64,000 bases of DNA from CAYRNR01 sp964425605 (GTDB lineage: Bacteria > Myxococcota_A > UBA796 > UBA9615 > CAYRNR01): positions 62,001-126,000 of the forward strand of contig CAYRNR010000002.1 of assembly GCA_964425605.1 (NCBI GenBank). Reading direction: 5' to 3'. Below the pieces are notes generated by a model. It was given only the letters and a program-made list of their open reading frames with translations, did no database searches and was not told the origin of the DNA. Positions 25,155-33,596 of the stretch are shown in pieces; the first letter of the stretch is position 1, and each line of letters starts with the position of its first letter. The translations under genes were made by a program, and so were the position numbers.

Positions 25155-26315
25155 GTGATCGTGGTCGGCGCCGGCCCAGCCGGCTCCACCGCCGCGTTCC
25201 ACCTCGCCGACGACCCGACGCTGGACATCCTGGTGGTGGACCGGGCCGCATTCCCGCGGCCCAAGACCTGCGGCGGCGCCCTGCTGTGTTGCGGGGACTG
25301 GCCCACGGAGTTCCGAAACTACGCGATCGCCGAGCCGGACCTGCGCGGTCACCCCGTGTCCTCCGTCCGCCTGTGCCTGGATCGCCGCACCTGGTGGGAG
25401 GGCCACGGCGAGCACTTCTTCGACCACGTCCAGCGCGACGCGTTCGACCACCAGCTGCTTGCCGCCGCGTTGGCCCGGCCCGGCGTGTCGTTCCGGACCT
25501 TCCACGTCCGCGCGGTCCGCCACCTCGAAGACGGGACCATCGAGCTGTCCGATGGACGCGAGGCGCTCCTGGCGCGGGCGGTGGTTGGCGCCGACGGCGT
25601 GACGAGCCGCCTGTCCAGGGCCCTGGGCAATCCCGGGCGGTCCCTCGAGAACGCCGGGATCTGCCGTGTTCACCACATCGAATGCGAGCGCCCCCACGAG
25701 ACCGCGCACATCTTCTACCTGTTCGAGGGGTTGCCCGGGTACGGCTACCTCTTCCCCACGGCCGAGGGGTACTGCCTGGGCGTGGGGTACATCGGACAGG
25801 CTGGCAGGCGGGCAAACGATCTGCTGCGCCACCTGCTCGACCACTGCATCGACCAGGACCTCGTCCCGCGCGGCCACCACATCCGGCGGACGTCGGGGGC
25901 GCTGGCGCCGGCGAGCGCCGCGGGCCGGATCGCCGGCGACGGGATCCTGCTCACTGGAGACGCCGCGGGCCTGCTGCATCAGCTCAGCGGCGAGGGCATC
26001 TACTACGCCATGCACAGCGGGCGCCTGGCCGGGAGCGCCCTCGCCGAGGGCCTCGACGGCGCGCCGGCGCGCTATCGCGAGGCGGTTCAGCCGCTGGTGG
26101 ACGAGGTGACCTACCTCCGGAAGCTGCGCCCCCGGCTACTCGGGGGCGTCCTCGCGGCCACGTTCCGCGCCGCTGACCTGGCGCTCGTGATGGGACTCGA
26201 CGCCCCGATCCGCGCTGCCATGGTCAACCGGCTGTTCCGCCGCCCGGGTCGGATCGAGGGGAGCCCCTACGGCGAGCTGGACGGCCGGGTCCCCCGGCCC
26301 AGCCGGAACGCGTAG
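25155..26315 (+). CDS. Geranylgeranyl reductase-family FAD oxidoreductase
   Basis: 386 residues. The N-terminal Rossmann motif MIVVGAGPAGSTAA binds FAD, PKTCGGAL is the family signature near residue 40, GADGVTSRLSRALG is the second dinucleotide block, and GDAAGLLHQLSGEGIYYAM is the C-terminal FAD motif. The GTG start lies at the very edge of the GxGxxG strand; no better start was seen upstream. Relatives reduce isoprenoid double bonds in archaeal lipids, menaquinone or chlorophyll side chains. Convergent with, and overlapping by 49 bases, the giant dehydratase-activase gene. Confidence 0.85.
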   Translation: MIVVGAGPAGSTAAFHLADDPTLDILVVDRAAFPRPKTCGGALLCCGDWPTEFRNYAIAEPDLRGHPVSSVRLCLDRRTWWEGHGEHFFDHVQRDAFDHQLLAAALARPGVSFRTFHVRAVRHLEDGTIELSDGREALLARAVVGADGVTSRLSRALGNPGRSLENAGICRVHHIECERPHETAHIFYLFEGLPGYGYLFPTAEGYCLGVGYIGQAGRRANDLLRHLLDHCIDQDLVPRGHHIRRTSGALAPASAAGRIAGDGILLTGDAAGLLHQLSGEGIYYAMHSGRLAGSALAEGLDGAPARYREAVQPLVDEVTYLRKLRPRLLGGVLAATFRAADLALVMGLDAPIRAAMVNRLFRRPGRIEGSPYGELDGRVPRPSRNA

Positions 26316-29300
26316 CTGTCCACCCGGCGGGTGTCCAGGGGCATGGCGTCGTCGTAGAAGAACAGGGCCGGGACCTGGCGGTGGTGGCGCAGCAGGCTCT
26401 CCTCGATCAGGCCGTTGTCGCACCCCCAGCAGCTGGTCATCACCACGCCGTCGAGCGGGTGGTGGTCCAGGTGGTGCAGCACGTTGCCCACGGCCAGCGG
26501 CGAGCCACCGTTGGCGGCCCGGGTCAGGATCGGATCGGCCCTACGCAGGGCCGCCCGGGTGTCGGGCTGCGGTAGCCAGGGGTGCTGCTTGCGGACCAGG
26601 CCGTACAGCTGCCGCCGGATCACGGCCATGGACGGGCGGAAGGTCAGGGGGACCATGCGGCCGGCGTTGCGCCCGAACAGCAGGTGCGGGTGGTCGATGG
26701 CGAGGAACTCGAGGAAGTCGTTCAGCGGCTCGGGGATGGCGCGGACCCCCTTGCTCGCCAGGTACTGGAACAGCCCGGCGTTGGCGAAGTCGTTGCCCTT
26801 GGTCAACGCGTCACCGGACACGAACACGGTCCGCAGGGAGTCGTCGGCGCCCTCACCCAGCGCGGCAAAGGCCTCGGAGGCCTCTGCCAGGAGCCGGCGC
26901 GTGTCCTTCCACTGGCTCGCCAGCTGGAGCCCTGCCAGCGCGCCGGTCCTCGCGGGCCGCTCGTACAGCTGGATCATCCGCTCGCCGAACCCGCGGTAGA
27001 GCTCCTCGGCCTGCCCCGGCCGGTCCTCGGCGGCGAGGAAGTACAGGTAGAACTGCCGCAGGATGTCCAGGGCGGTCATGCCGACCCACACCCGCGTGGA
27101 CATGCCGACGCCGCCGGCGATGCGGATGGGCTGGACCGTGACCCGGTCGGCCAGCCCCATCTCCGACACGGCGAGGCGGTCCTTGGTGGCGAACATCCCG
27201 CCGCGGCACATCTGCCCGGCGATCTGCATCAGCCGGATCTCCTTGTCGGTGGGGTTGTTCTCCAGGTACTCGCGGAAGCACCCCCACAGCAGCTGGTACG
27301 AGATGCACTCCTTTCCGGTGCAGTTGCGCCGGCCGCGGTCGAGGTTGTCGTGGCTCATCGGCGGCGCCACGTCCGCGTCGTAGCCGTAGGCGCGGTAGAT
27401 GGCGGCGAACATGTCGCCGAGGTAGTCGGGGCCGCTGAGGAACACGTACCGGGCGTTGCGGTCCAGGTAGGCTCCCTTTCGCTCGGACGGTCCGATGTAC
27501 GACAGGGCCTCGCGGGCTCGCTCGGTGGCCGCGGTGCCGGGCGCGGCCCGGTGCTGCTGCACCGAGTGCAAGAAGGCCTGGATGCGGGTCACGTACCCGG
27601 CCGCGCCGCCGTGGCCGTCGCTCTCGAGGATGGTGTGGGGGTACCCCTCGAGCAGCGACGAGAACACCGGCTCGGTGAACGACGCGGGGCCGCAGCCGAA
27701 GGAGCTGAGCATCAGCGGAAAGGCGTCGCCACCCTCGTGGGCTGTCCAGGCCGCGCGCATGGAGCGGTTCGCGTCGCCCCAGTAGACCTTGGCCATGTCC
27801 GGGGCGTCCGGGGCCAGGGGGAAGGCGTCCATGGGGATGGCCATGGCCCCGTTCTGGCGGATCAGGTGGGGGATGTTGGCGTTGATCGCCCGGTCGTGGA
27901 TCACGTGGCGGTGGCCGCACACGACCACCTGGGGCAGGCCGTGGTCGCGGGCGAACCCCGCCGCATCCGCCCCGGCCTCGAGCACCGCGTCGTCGAAGGC
28001 CTGCTGGGCCGCGGTCGCCCGCTCGATGGCGTCGCGCACCTGGCCGGGGAGCGCCTCGATGCCCGTGGCCGCGGCCAGCTCGGCGGCGAGCAGCTCGCCG
28101 CGGCGCAGATCGCCGGTCTCGCTGTCCCGGTCGAACGACAGGACCGGCCGCACCACCTTCACGTCGGCTCCGCGGGCGATCATGGCCTGCTCCACGAGCT
28201 GGGGCATGGCCTGCTGGGTGACGCAGGTCTGACCGGAGAACCCGCACCGATCACCCACGTCGGGGATCATCGGGAACAGCAGCACGGGCCCGCTGCCCTC
28301 GCACAGGGCGTGGGCGATCTTGGTGGGTCCGCAGGAGTCGAAGCTGTTGCACAGCTGCTCACCGCGGGCCAGGGTGCCGGCGGCCGAGGCCAGTATCTGC
28401 ACGCCGAATCCGAGCTCCCTGGCGAAGGTGGCCAGCCAGGGCAGGTGCGTTCCCGCCGCGCCGGTGAGGGGGATGGAGACGGTCACCCCGCCGGGCTGCT
28501 CGTGCTCGAACGCGGCCAGCAGCCGAGCCCGCACGGCAAAGGGATCCGGCGCCCCCTTGGGCAGGCGCTGCGCAGAGCGGCCCGCGACCTCGTACTTGGG
28601 GCATGCGCCGCCGGACAGGGCGATGTGCTCCTCGCCGTCCACGGCGATCACCGTCTTGTCGATGGGGCACAGGGTCGCGCACTCACTGTCCCGGCACTGG
28701 AACTCCGACCGCGCCACGATCTCGGCACCGAGTACGGACGCCAGATCCAGCCCCGCGGCCGAAGCCAGGGTGTCGCCTCCCAGCCGCTGAAGCGCCAGGA
28801 TCGCGATCCCCCACGCGCCCATGGCGCCGGGGTTGGGGGGCACGACGATCTCCGTCCCCGTGACCGCGGCCAGGGTCCACGCGAGTGAATCACTCGAAGC
28901 GGGTTTCCCCTGGAAGAACACCCGCTTGGCAAGCTTCCTCTGACCCATCACTCGATTGAGATAGTTGTGGACGATGGAGTACTGGAAGCCGGCGAAGACG
29001 TCGCCGAGATCGAAGTCCTGGCCCAGCGCCGCGGCCGCGGCGTCGGCCATGTAGACCGTGCACATCTGACCCAGATCGGGCGGACGGGTCGCCTCGCGCG
29101 CCATGCTGACGACGCGCTCGATGTCGGTGACCTCGTAGATGCGCGCCTGCTCCTCGAGGAACGATCCCGTGCCCGCGCTGCAGGCCTGGTTGAGATCGCT
29201 GTCCACGATCCGGCCGCCGCGGATGCGGATGTACTTGGCGTCCTGGCCGCCGATCTCGATCACGGACAGGTCCCCGCCGAAGGCAGAGCCCCCGTCCTCG

Positions 29301-30523
29301 TCCACCCGCATCGCGGCCGTGGCGTGAGCCGCGATCTCGTTGGCCACCACCACCGCCCCGTCGCCCCCGAACACCGCCTCGAGCAGCGCGGCCGCGGCCA
29401 CGCGCCCCGACCCGGTGACGCCGATGGCCCGCACGTCCGGATCGCATCGATCGAGGATGGCCGAGACGAGCCGGCGGGTCGCGTCCACCGGGTTGCCGCG
29501 GGTGCGGTCGTACACGTCCAGGACCGGCTCTCCGGTCGACGCCGACGCCAGCACGGCCTTGGCGCCGGTCGAGCCCAGGTCCAGCCCCAGGATCACCGGG
29601 TGCTCCGCCCAGTCCTCGGGTGGCGGCGGCGCCGGGAGGATCCGCACCTGGTCTGCCCACTCCTTGGCGGGCTGCAACACCCGGAACTGCTCGGCCTCGA
29701 CCTCGACCAGCCCGCCGGGCTCGGAGGGGAGCGGCGCCACGTCGCCCTCGGCCACCTCGCGGGCCGCCAGCAGCGCTGCCCCGAGGGCCTCGAACACCGG
29801 CGCGTGCTCGGGCCGCCGTACCTCCCCTCCCGCGCGCTCGCCGAACGATTTCCGGAAGGACTCGATCTCCGAGCCCCCGCCCACCAGATACACCGGCCCC
29901 TCGGCCCGGTTCCTCGCCAGCAGGGCCACGGTGTTGTGGACCATGGAGTCGAAGTAGCCGCGCAGCAGCTCGGCCGTGGACTTGCCCTGGTTGGCGTGGT
30001 GGGTCATCTCGCTCTTGGTGAACACCGAGCACCGCGCCGTGATGGGCACCCCCGCCGCCGCGGTGAGCGCGAGCTCGTCGGCCTGGGCCAGGGTCAGCCC
30101 GAACCGCCCGGCGATCTTGACGACGTTCTCGCCGGCCCCGGACGAGCACTTGTCGTTCTCGAGGTACTCGAAGCGGCCGTCCGCGCTCCGGGCCAGCACG
30201 CTGTACCCGCGGGCGCCCACGTTGACCAGGTTGACCGCGCCGTCGGCGCACTCGAGCCCGAGCGCGGCCTCCTGGCACGCGTCCTCGGGCAGTTGCAGGG
30301 CCGGGCCCACCAGCTGGCTCGCGTACACCCCGGTGGCGCCCAGCACCGCGCAGCCCGCCACGCCGGCCTCGTCGTACCAGCGCGAGAACCGCGCCATGGG
30401 TTCGCCGTCGTGGAACACCCTGCGGTGGTCGTCCAGCACGAACGCGCCGTCGCCGTCGAGGTGACCGACGACGAAGCACGCCGTGGCCTTTCCCAGATCA
30501 CACCCTGCAATTCTCTTGGTCAT
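26267..30523 (-). CDS. Giant acyl-CoA dehydratase activase-type protein (BcrAD/BadFG x2 + DUF2229)
   Basis: 1418 residues. Two ASKHA-fold BadF/BadG/BcrA/BcrD ATPase domains come first (about 3-265, from GCDLGKATACF, with DKCSSGAG; and about 305-560, from GLDLGSTGAKAV, with IGGQDAKYI and ACSAGTGSFLEEQA). Both keep the Cys that would bridge a 4Fe-4S cluster, plus later Cys (TARCSVF, QMCTVYMAD). DUF2229 (about 665-900) and a long C-terminal HgdB-like region with further Cys follow. Relatives activate 2-hydroxyacyl-CoA dehydratases or benzoyl-CoA reductases by ATP-driven electron transfer, but the large fused form has no assigned reaction. No dehydratase partner is nearby. Confidence 0.88.
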   Translation of the reverse strand: MTKRIAGCDLGKATACFVVGHLDGDGAFVLDDHRRVFHDGEPMARFSRWYDEAGVAGCAVLGATGVYASQLVGPALQLPEDACQEAALGLECADGAVNLVNVGARGYSVLARSADGRFEYLENDKCSSGAGENVVKIAGRFGLTLAQADELALTAAAGVPITARCSVFTKSEMTHHANQGKSTAELLRGYFDSMVHNTVALLARNRAEGPVYLVGGGSEIESFRKSFGERAGGEVRRPEHAPVFEALGAALLAAREVAEGDVAPLPSEPGGLVEVEAEQFRVLQPAKEWADQVRILPAPPPPEDWAEHPVILGLDLGSTGAKAVLASASTGEPVLDVYDRTRGNPVDATRRLVSAILDRCDPDVRAIGVTGSGRVAAAALLEAVFGGDGAVVVANEIAAHATAAMRVDEDGGSAFGGDLSVIEIGGQDAKYIRIRGGRIVDSDLNQACSAGTGSFLEEQARIYEVTDIERVVSMAREATRPPDLGQMCTVYMADAAAAALGQDFDLGDVFAGFQYSIVHNYLNRVMGQRKLAKRVFFQGKPASSDSLAWTLAAVTGTEIVVPPNPGAMGAWGIAILALQRLGGDTLASAAGLDLASVLGAEIVARSEFQCRDSECATLCPIDKTVIAVDGEEHIALSGGACPKYEVAGRSAQRLPKGAPDPFAVRARLLAAFEHEQPGGVTVSIPLTGAAGTHLPWLATFARELGFGVQILASAAGTLARGEQLCNSFDSCGPTKIAHALCEGSGPVLLFPMIPDVGDRCGFSGQTCVTQQAMPQLVEQAMIARGADVKVVRPVLSFDRDSETGDLRRGELLAAELAAATGIEALPGQVRDAIERATAAQQAFDDAVLEAGADAAGFARDHGLPQVVVCGHRHVIHDRAINANIPHLIRQNGAMAIPMDAFPLAPDAPDMAKVYWGDANRSMRAAWTAHEGGDAFPLMLSSFGCGPASFTEPVFSSLLEGYPHTILESDGHGGAAGYVTRIQAFLHSVQQHRAAPGTAATERAREALSYIGPSERKGAYLDRNARYVFLSGPDYLGDMFAAIYRAYGYDADVAPPMSHDNLDRGRRNCTGKECISYQLLWGCFREYLENNPTDKEIRLMQIAGQMCRGGMFATKDRLAVSEMGLADRVTVQPIRIAGGVGMSTRVWVGMTALDILRQFYLYFLAAEDRPGQAEELYRGFGERMIQLYERPARTGALAGLQLASQWKDTRRLLAEASEAFAALGEGADDSLRTVFVSGDALTKGNDFANAGLFQYLASKGVRAIPEPLNDFLEFLAIDHPHLLFGRNAGRMVPLTFRPSMAVIRRQLYGLVRKQHPWLPQPDTRAALRRADPILTRAANGGSPLAVGNVLHHLDHHPLDGVVMTSCWGCDNGLIEESLLRHHRQVPALFFYDDAMPLDTRRVDSYAFRLGRGTRPSSSP

Positions 30524-30539
30524 GGGCGAGGATCATTGC

Positions 30540-30800
30540 ATGAAATCCACCGCAATCCTCCGCTGGAGCGCCTTCGGTGCCTCATCCCTCGCCGTCATGG
30601 GGTGCTGCGGCTTCGGCTGGGCCGGCCTCGCCTACCTCCAGATGGCCCACGCCTGGGGATTCCGCGGCATGCCCAAGCCGTGGTGGTTCGAGGCGCTGAC
30701 CTGGGTGGTGTGGGGGACGCCGGTCCTGGCCGCCGTGTTCTTCCCGCTGATGCTCGTGGCCGGGATCTACATGCTGTCGCGGGCTGGCCGGAAGGCGTAG
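30540..30800 (+). CDS. Small two-helix membrane protein
   Basis: 86 residues with two hydrophobic stretches (about 8-35 and 51-78) separated by a short polar loop (RGMPKPWW). The ATG at 30540 is chosen over one at 30522 because GAGG lies 8 bases upstream and the upstream start is embedded in the divergent gene's start. No known family. It may form an operon with the next genes. Confidence 0.55.
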   Translation: MKSTAILRWSAFGASSLAVMGCCGFGWAGLAYLQMAHAWGFRGMPKPWWFEALTWVVWGTPVLAAVFFPLMLVAGIYMLSRAGRKA

Positions 30801-30809
30801 CCTGGGCCG

Positions 30810-31553
30810 GTGAGGTCGTTCGCCCTGCTCCTGGCCCTCGTCCTCGGCGCGTGCGCGACCCGCCCCGCCGACGATCCGATGGCCGGCTTCCACGCTGTAC
30901 ACGCGCCGCCGCTACGCATCCTCGGTGACGAGGCCCCGGCCATCGTCGAGCGCCGCGCCTCGCTGCTCACCGCCACCGCGACGCAGCTGACCGACGACCT
31001 GTTCGACGCGGCCCCGGCCCCCACCCTCGACGTCTGGCTCCTGCGCGACGCGGACAGCACCGCCGCGAACACCCAGCGCCTGTTCGGCCACGATCCGGAT
31101 CCACCCGCGGGGTTCTACTCGGTCGCGGACCACGCCATCGTCGTGGACGTCTCCAGGGGGGATCGCGCGCCCGTGCACTACCTCGTCCACGCGTACGTGT
31201 ACGCGAACCTGCCCGGTTGCCCGGTGTGGCTCGACGAGGGGCTGGCCGCCTTGTACGAGGGACGCGAGGACACGCTGGACCCGGCCCACGCCCTGCCCTC
31301 CCTGCGCGCGCTGTTGGCGATGGACCAGGCCACGTTCCACGGCGAGGGGGTCGCCACACACCGGCCATTGGCGCGCGAGCTCTGCGCCTGGCTGCAACAC
31401 CAGGGCAAGCTCCGCGCGGTGACCGGGCGGCTGGATACGACGCGCGATCCCACCGGGTATGAGACACTGCTGGGCGCGCTGGCACCCGACGGCGATCAGG
31501 CCCTGCAGGAGGCCTGGGAGCGCTGGCTCGACGGCACGAAGGAGGAGGGATGA
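30810..31553 (+). CDS. Lipoprotein with degenerate gluzincin-like fold
   Basis: 247 residues, GTG start. Lipobox GAC after ALVL. The core HYLVHAYVYANLPGCPVWLDEGLAALYEG has the layout of peptidase_MA-like gluzincins (helix with HExxH, then PxWLxEGxA), but HExxH is replaced by HAYVY: both the catalytic Glu and the second His are missing, while the downstream WLDEG Glu remains. It is probably a non-catalytic relative with a binding or structural role. Confidence 0.65.
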   Translation: MRSFALLLALVLGACATRPADDPMAGFHAVHAPPLRILGDEAPAIVERRASLLTATATQLTDDLFDAAPAPTLDVWLLRDADSTAANTQRLFGHDPDPPAGFYSVADHAIVVDVSRGDRAPVHYLVHAYVYANLPGCPVWLDEGLAALYEGREDTLDPAHALPSLRALLAMDQATFHGEGVATHRPLARELCAWLQHQGKLRAVTGRLDTTRDPTGYETLLGALAPDGDQALQEAWERWLDGTKEEG

Positions 31554-31556
31554 CCC

Positions 31557-32054
31557 ATGGATAGCCGTACTGGACTCCTCGCGGTGTGGCTGATCCTGGC
31601 CGCCGCGATGGCCTGGCCCGCCGCCGCCGACGTGGTGGGGCCGCCGCCAGATCACTGCCCCAACGGCTCGATCCCGGACTCCTCCCACGCCGGCCCCACC
31701 TGCTGGCCCAGCGTCTGCAGCAGCAACTCCGACTGCGACAGCGGCGAGGTGTGCGTCGAGCGCGCCCTGTGTGTCGAGCCGGTGCACGGCTTCAGCCACG
31801 GCGGCGGGTTCACCCTGGACCACGCCGTGACCTCGTGCGACGGCAGCGGCGTCTGCCCGCCAGGGGCCACCTGCCAGTCGGATCGGCGCTGCATGCCCCG
31901 CGTGGCCACCCTCACCCAGGGTGTGCCCGCGTCCTCGTTCGCCATCGCCGGCGTGGTCGTCGGGATCGTCCTGTTCGTCCTGCTGGCCCTGGCCGTGATC
32001 CTCGGCGTGGTGCTGGTGAGGCGGCGCGGCCGGAAGAAACGGAGCAACCGATGA
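31557..32054 (+). CDS. Secreted Cys-rich protein with C-terminal membrane anchor
   Basis: 165 residues. Signal peptide (about 1-25, ending PAAAD), an extracytoplasmic Cys-rich region (CWPSVCSSNSDCDSGEVC, CDGSGVCPPGATCQSDRRC) reminiscent of disulfide-knotted Dickkopf/TIL-like modules, a long hydrophobic helix (about 126-154) and the basic tail RRRGRKKR. It differs from the CSC sorting tails in lacking the Cys-Ser-Cys. Three bases after the previous stop; its stop overlaps the EFR1 gene start. Confidence 0.68.
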   Translation: MDSRTGLLAVWLILAAAMAWPAAADVVGPPPDHCPNGSIPDSSHAGPTCWPSVCSSNSDCDSGEVCVERALCVEPVHGFSHGGGFTLDHAVTSCDGSGVCPPGATCQSDRRCMPRVATLTQGVPASSFAIAGVVVGIVLFVLLALAVILGVVLVRRRGRKKRSNR

Positions 32055-32857
32055 GCACCCGTCTGTACTACTTCTCCGGCACCGGCAACTCCCTGTGGGC
32101 GGCGCGCGCCCTCGCCGAACAGCTCGGCGACACCACGGCCACGCCCATGGTGCTGGCCATGGCCGAGGGGGAGACCAGCCCGGTGGAGGACCGCGTCGGG
32201 CTCGTGTTCCCGGTGTACATGTACCGGATGCCCCACGTGGTGGTGCGGTTCGTCGAGCGCCTGCAGACCCGCGCGGACGTGTTCGCGGTGGTGACCATGG
32301 GCGGCGATCCCGGCGATCTGTTCGCCGTGATGAAGCGCGTCTTCGACGAACGCAGGCTGAAGCTCACCTACGCTGCCACGGTGAAGATGCAGTCCAACTA
32401 CATCCCCTTCGGCGGCGCCCCGGACGACGCGAAGCTCGAGGAGGTTTTCGCCGCCGCCACGGCCCGCGTGGCCGAGATCAGCGCGGAGATCGCCCGCGGC
32501 GAGGAGCGCCTCGACCTGTCCCACAGCGTCGTCCGCGCCAAGGTCCACCCCGGCCTCCTGTACAAGCTCGGCTACAAGTACGCGCCCCAGACCGACAAGA
32601 GCTACCGGGTGGACGAGGGCTGCGACGGCTGCGGTATCTGCGCCCTGGTCTGCCCGGTGGACAACATCACCATGGCCGACGACAAACCCACCTGGAACCA
32701 CAAGTGCGAGCAGTGCATGGCGTGCCTGCAGTGGTGTCCCCTGGAGGTCGTCCAGGTCAAGGACAAGACCCGCGGCATGCGCCGGTACCACCACCCCGAG
32801 GTCAAGACCAAGGACATCGTGGCGCAGAAGCGGCGCAAGAAGGCGAAGAAGGCCTGA
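32051..32857 (+). CDS. EFR1-family flavodoxin/4Fe-4S ferredoxin fusion
   Basis: 268 residues. The N-terminal flavodoxin-like domain starts YYFSGTGNSLWAAR (FMN phosphate loop), and the C-terminal dicluster ferredoxin domain has CDGCGICALVCP (about residue 197) and CEQCMACLQWCP (about 219). This architecture defines EFR1 ferrodoxin proteins, which move electrons in anaerobic or low-potential metabolism. It is coupled to the preceding membrane protein by ATGA overlap. A Lys/Arg-rich tail (KRRKKAKKA) is present. The nearby dehydratase activase also needs low-potential electrons, which may not be a coincidence. Confidence 0.88.
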   Translation: MSTRLYYFSGTGNSLWAARALAEQLGDTTATPMVLAMAEGETSPVEDRVGLVFPVYMYRMPHVVVRFVERLQTRADVFAVVTMGGDPGDLFAVMKRVFDERRLKLTYAATVKMQSNYIPFGGAPDDAKLEEVFAAATARVAEISAEIARGEERLDLSHSVVRAKVHPGLLYKLGYKYAPQTDKSYRVDEGCDGCGICALVCPVDNITMADDKPTWNHKCEQCMACLQWCPLEVVQVKDKTRGMRRYHHPEVKTKDIVAQKRRKKAKKA

Positions 32858-32896
32858 AGCGGGGGCCCGCGCGCATACGACGAGACAGGAATCTGC

Positions 32897-32935
32897 TTGG
32901 ACTGTCTCCATTCTTACGTTACATTACTTACGTAA
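32897..32935 (+). promoter_or_regulatory. VapBC-type promoter and operator
   Basis: TTGGAC (32897-32902) and TACATT (32920-32925) with a 17-base spacer form a plausible promoter. TTACGTAA (32928-32935) is a perfect palindrome next to the -10, and a related half-site TTACGT lies at 32914-32919. This is a typical toxin-antitoxin autoregulatory layout; AGGAG precedes the antitoxin ATG. Confidence 0.6.
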
Positions 32936-32948
32936 GCAGGAGACAACG

Positions 32949-33206
32949 ATGGACAAGGTCCTCTCGGCGCGGGTCGACGAAGCGGTGCTGCACAAGATCG
33001 GACTGCTCGCGCGCAAGCTCGGCACGAGCAAGAAGGCGGTCATCGAGCGCGCCATCCTGGAGTTCGCCGACCAGTTCGAGAGCGACGGTGATCTGGATCC
33101 GATGGCCCTCACCCACGGCGCCTGGGACCGCGAGGAGACGGCCGAAGAGACGGTGGCGCGCGCGCGTGGAGCGTTCCGAGGCTCGATGGAGCGGCACGCG
33201 CGATGA
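32949..33206 (+). CDS. Ribbon-helix-helix antitoxin
   Basis: 85 residues. The N-terminal strand and helices DKVLSARVDEAVLHKIGLLARKLGTSKKAVIERAILEFADQF (about 2-43) form an RHH DNA-binding motif. An acidic C-terminal segment (EETAEETVARARGAF) is the probable toxin-wrapping part. The stop overlaps the toxin start (ATGA). It should neutralise the PIN toxin and repress the shared promoter at the TTACGTAA repeats. Confidence 0.85.
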   Translation: MDKVLSARVDEAVLHKIGLLARKLGTSKKAVIERAILEFADQFESDGDLDPMALTHGAWDREETAEETVARARGAFRGSMERHAR

Positions 33207-33586
33207 GGGCCTACATCGACTCCGACGTGCTGATCTGGCACCTCCGCGGCGATCTCCGCGCGCTGGAGAGGTTGCGGCGGCTGCGAGACGACGAGGCCGT
33301 CCAGCTGTGGACCGGGGCCATGCAGCGCGCCGAGGTGGTGTCCTTCATGCGGCCCGACGAGGGGGCCTTCACCGAGCTGTTCCTGTCCCAGTTCCGGACC
33401 GCGCCCGTGGACCAGGAGGTCGTCGATCTCGCCGGCGCGCTGTACCGGAAGTGGCACCCCAGCCACGGCGTCGATCCCAACGACGCCCTGCTGGCAGCCA
33501 CCACCATCCGGACCGGAGGCCGGATCTACACGCTGAACACGCGCCACTACCCCATGCCGGACGTGACCGTCGAGCCGGCGTGGTGA
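33203..33586 (+). CDS. VapC-type PIN-domain ribonuclease toxin
   Basis: 127 residues of the PIN fold. Acidic metal-site residues are Asp6 in YIDSDVLIW, Glu44 in QRAEVV, and Asp91/Asp94 in GVDPNDALLAA; TLNTRHYP supplies the conserved Asn/Thr segment. All are present, so it is likely an active Mg-dependent RNase. Translationally coupled to the antitoxin. Both genes look intact, and no mobile element is visible around them. Confidence 0.88.
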   Translation: MRAYIDSDVLIWHLRGDLRALERLRRLRDDEAVQLWTGAMQRAEVVSFMRPDEGAFTELFLSQFRTAPVDQEVVDLAGALYRKWHPSHGVDPNDALLAATTIRTGGRIYTLNTRHYPMPDVTVEPAW

Positions 33587-33596
33587 GAAGTGGGGG

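Noticed and set aside
22676..25306. Long minus-strand frame opposite two metallo-beta-lactamase genes and DUF1697
   Set aside because: No domain motifs and shadow-type composition; the plus strand has clear HxHxDH motifs.
32897..33586. Genomic island border marked by the toxin-antitoxin pair
   Set aside because: No integrase, tRNA, direct repeats or change in composition was seen around it.
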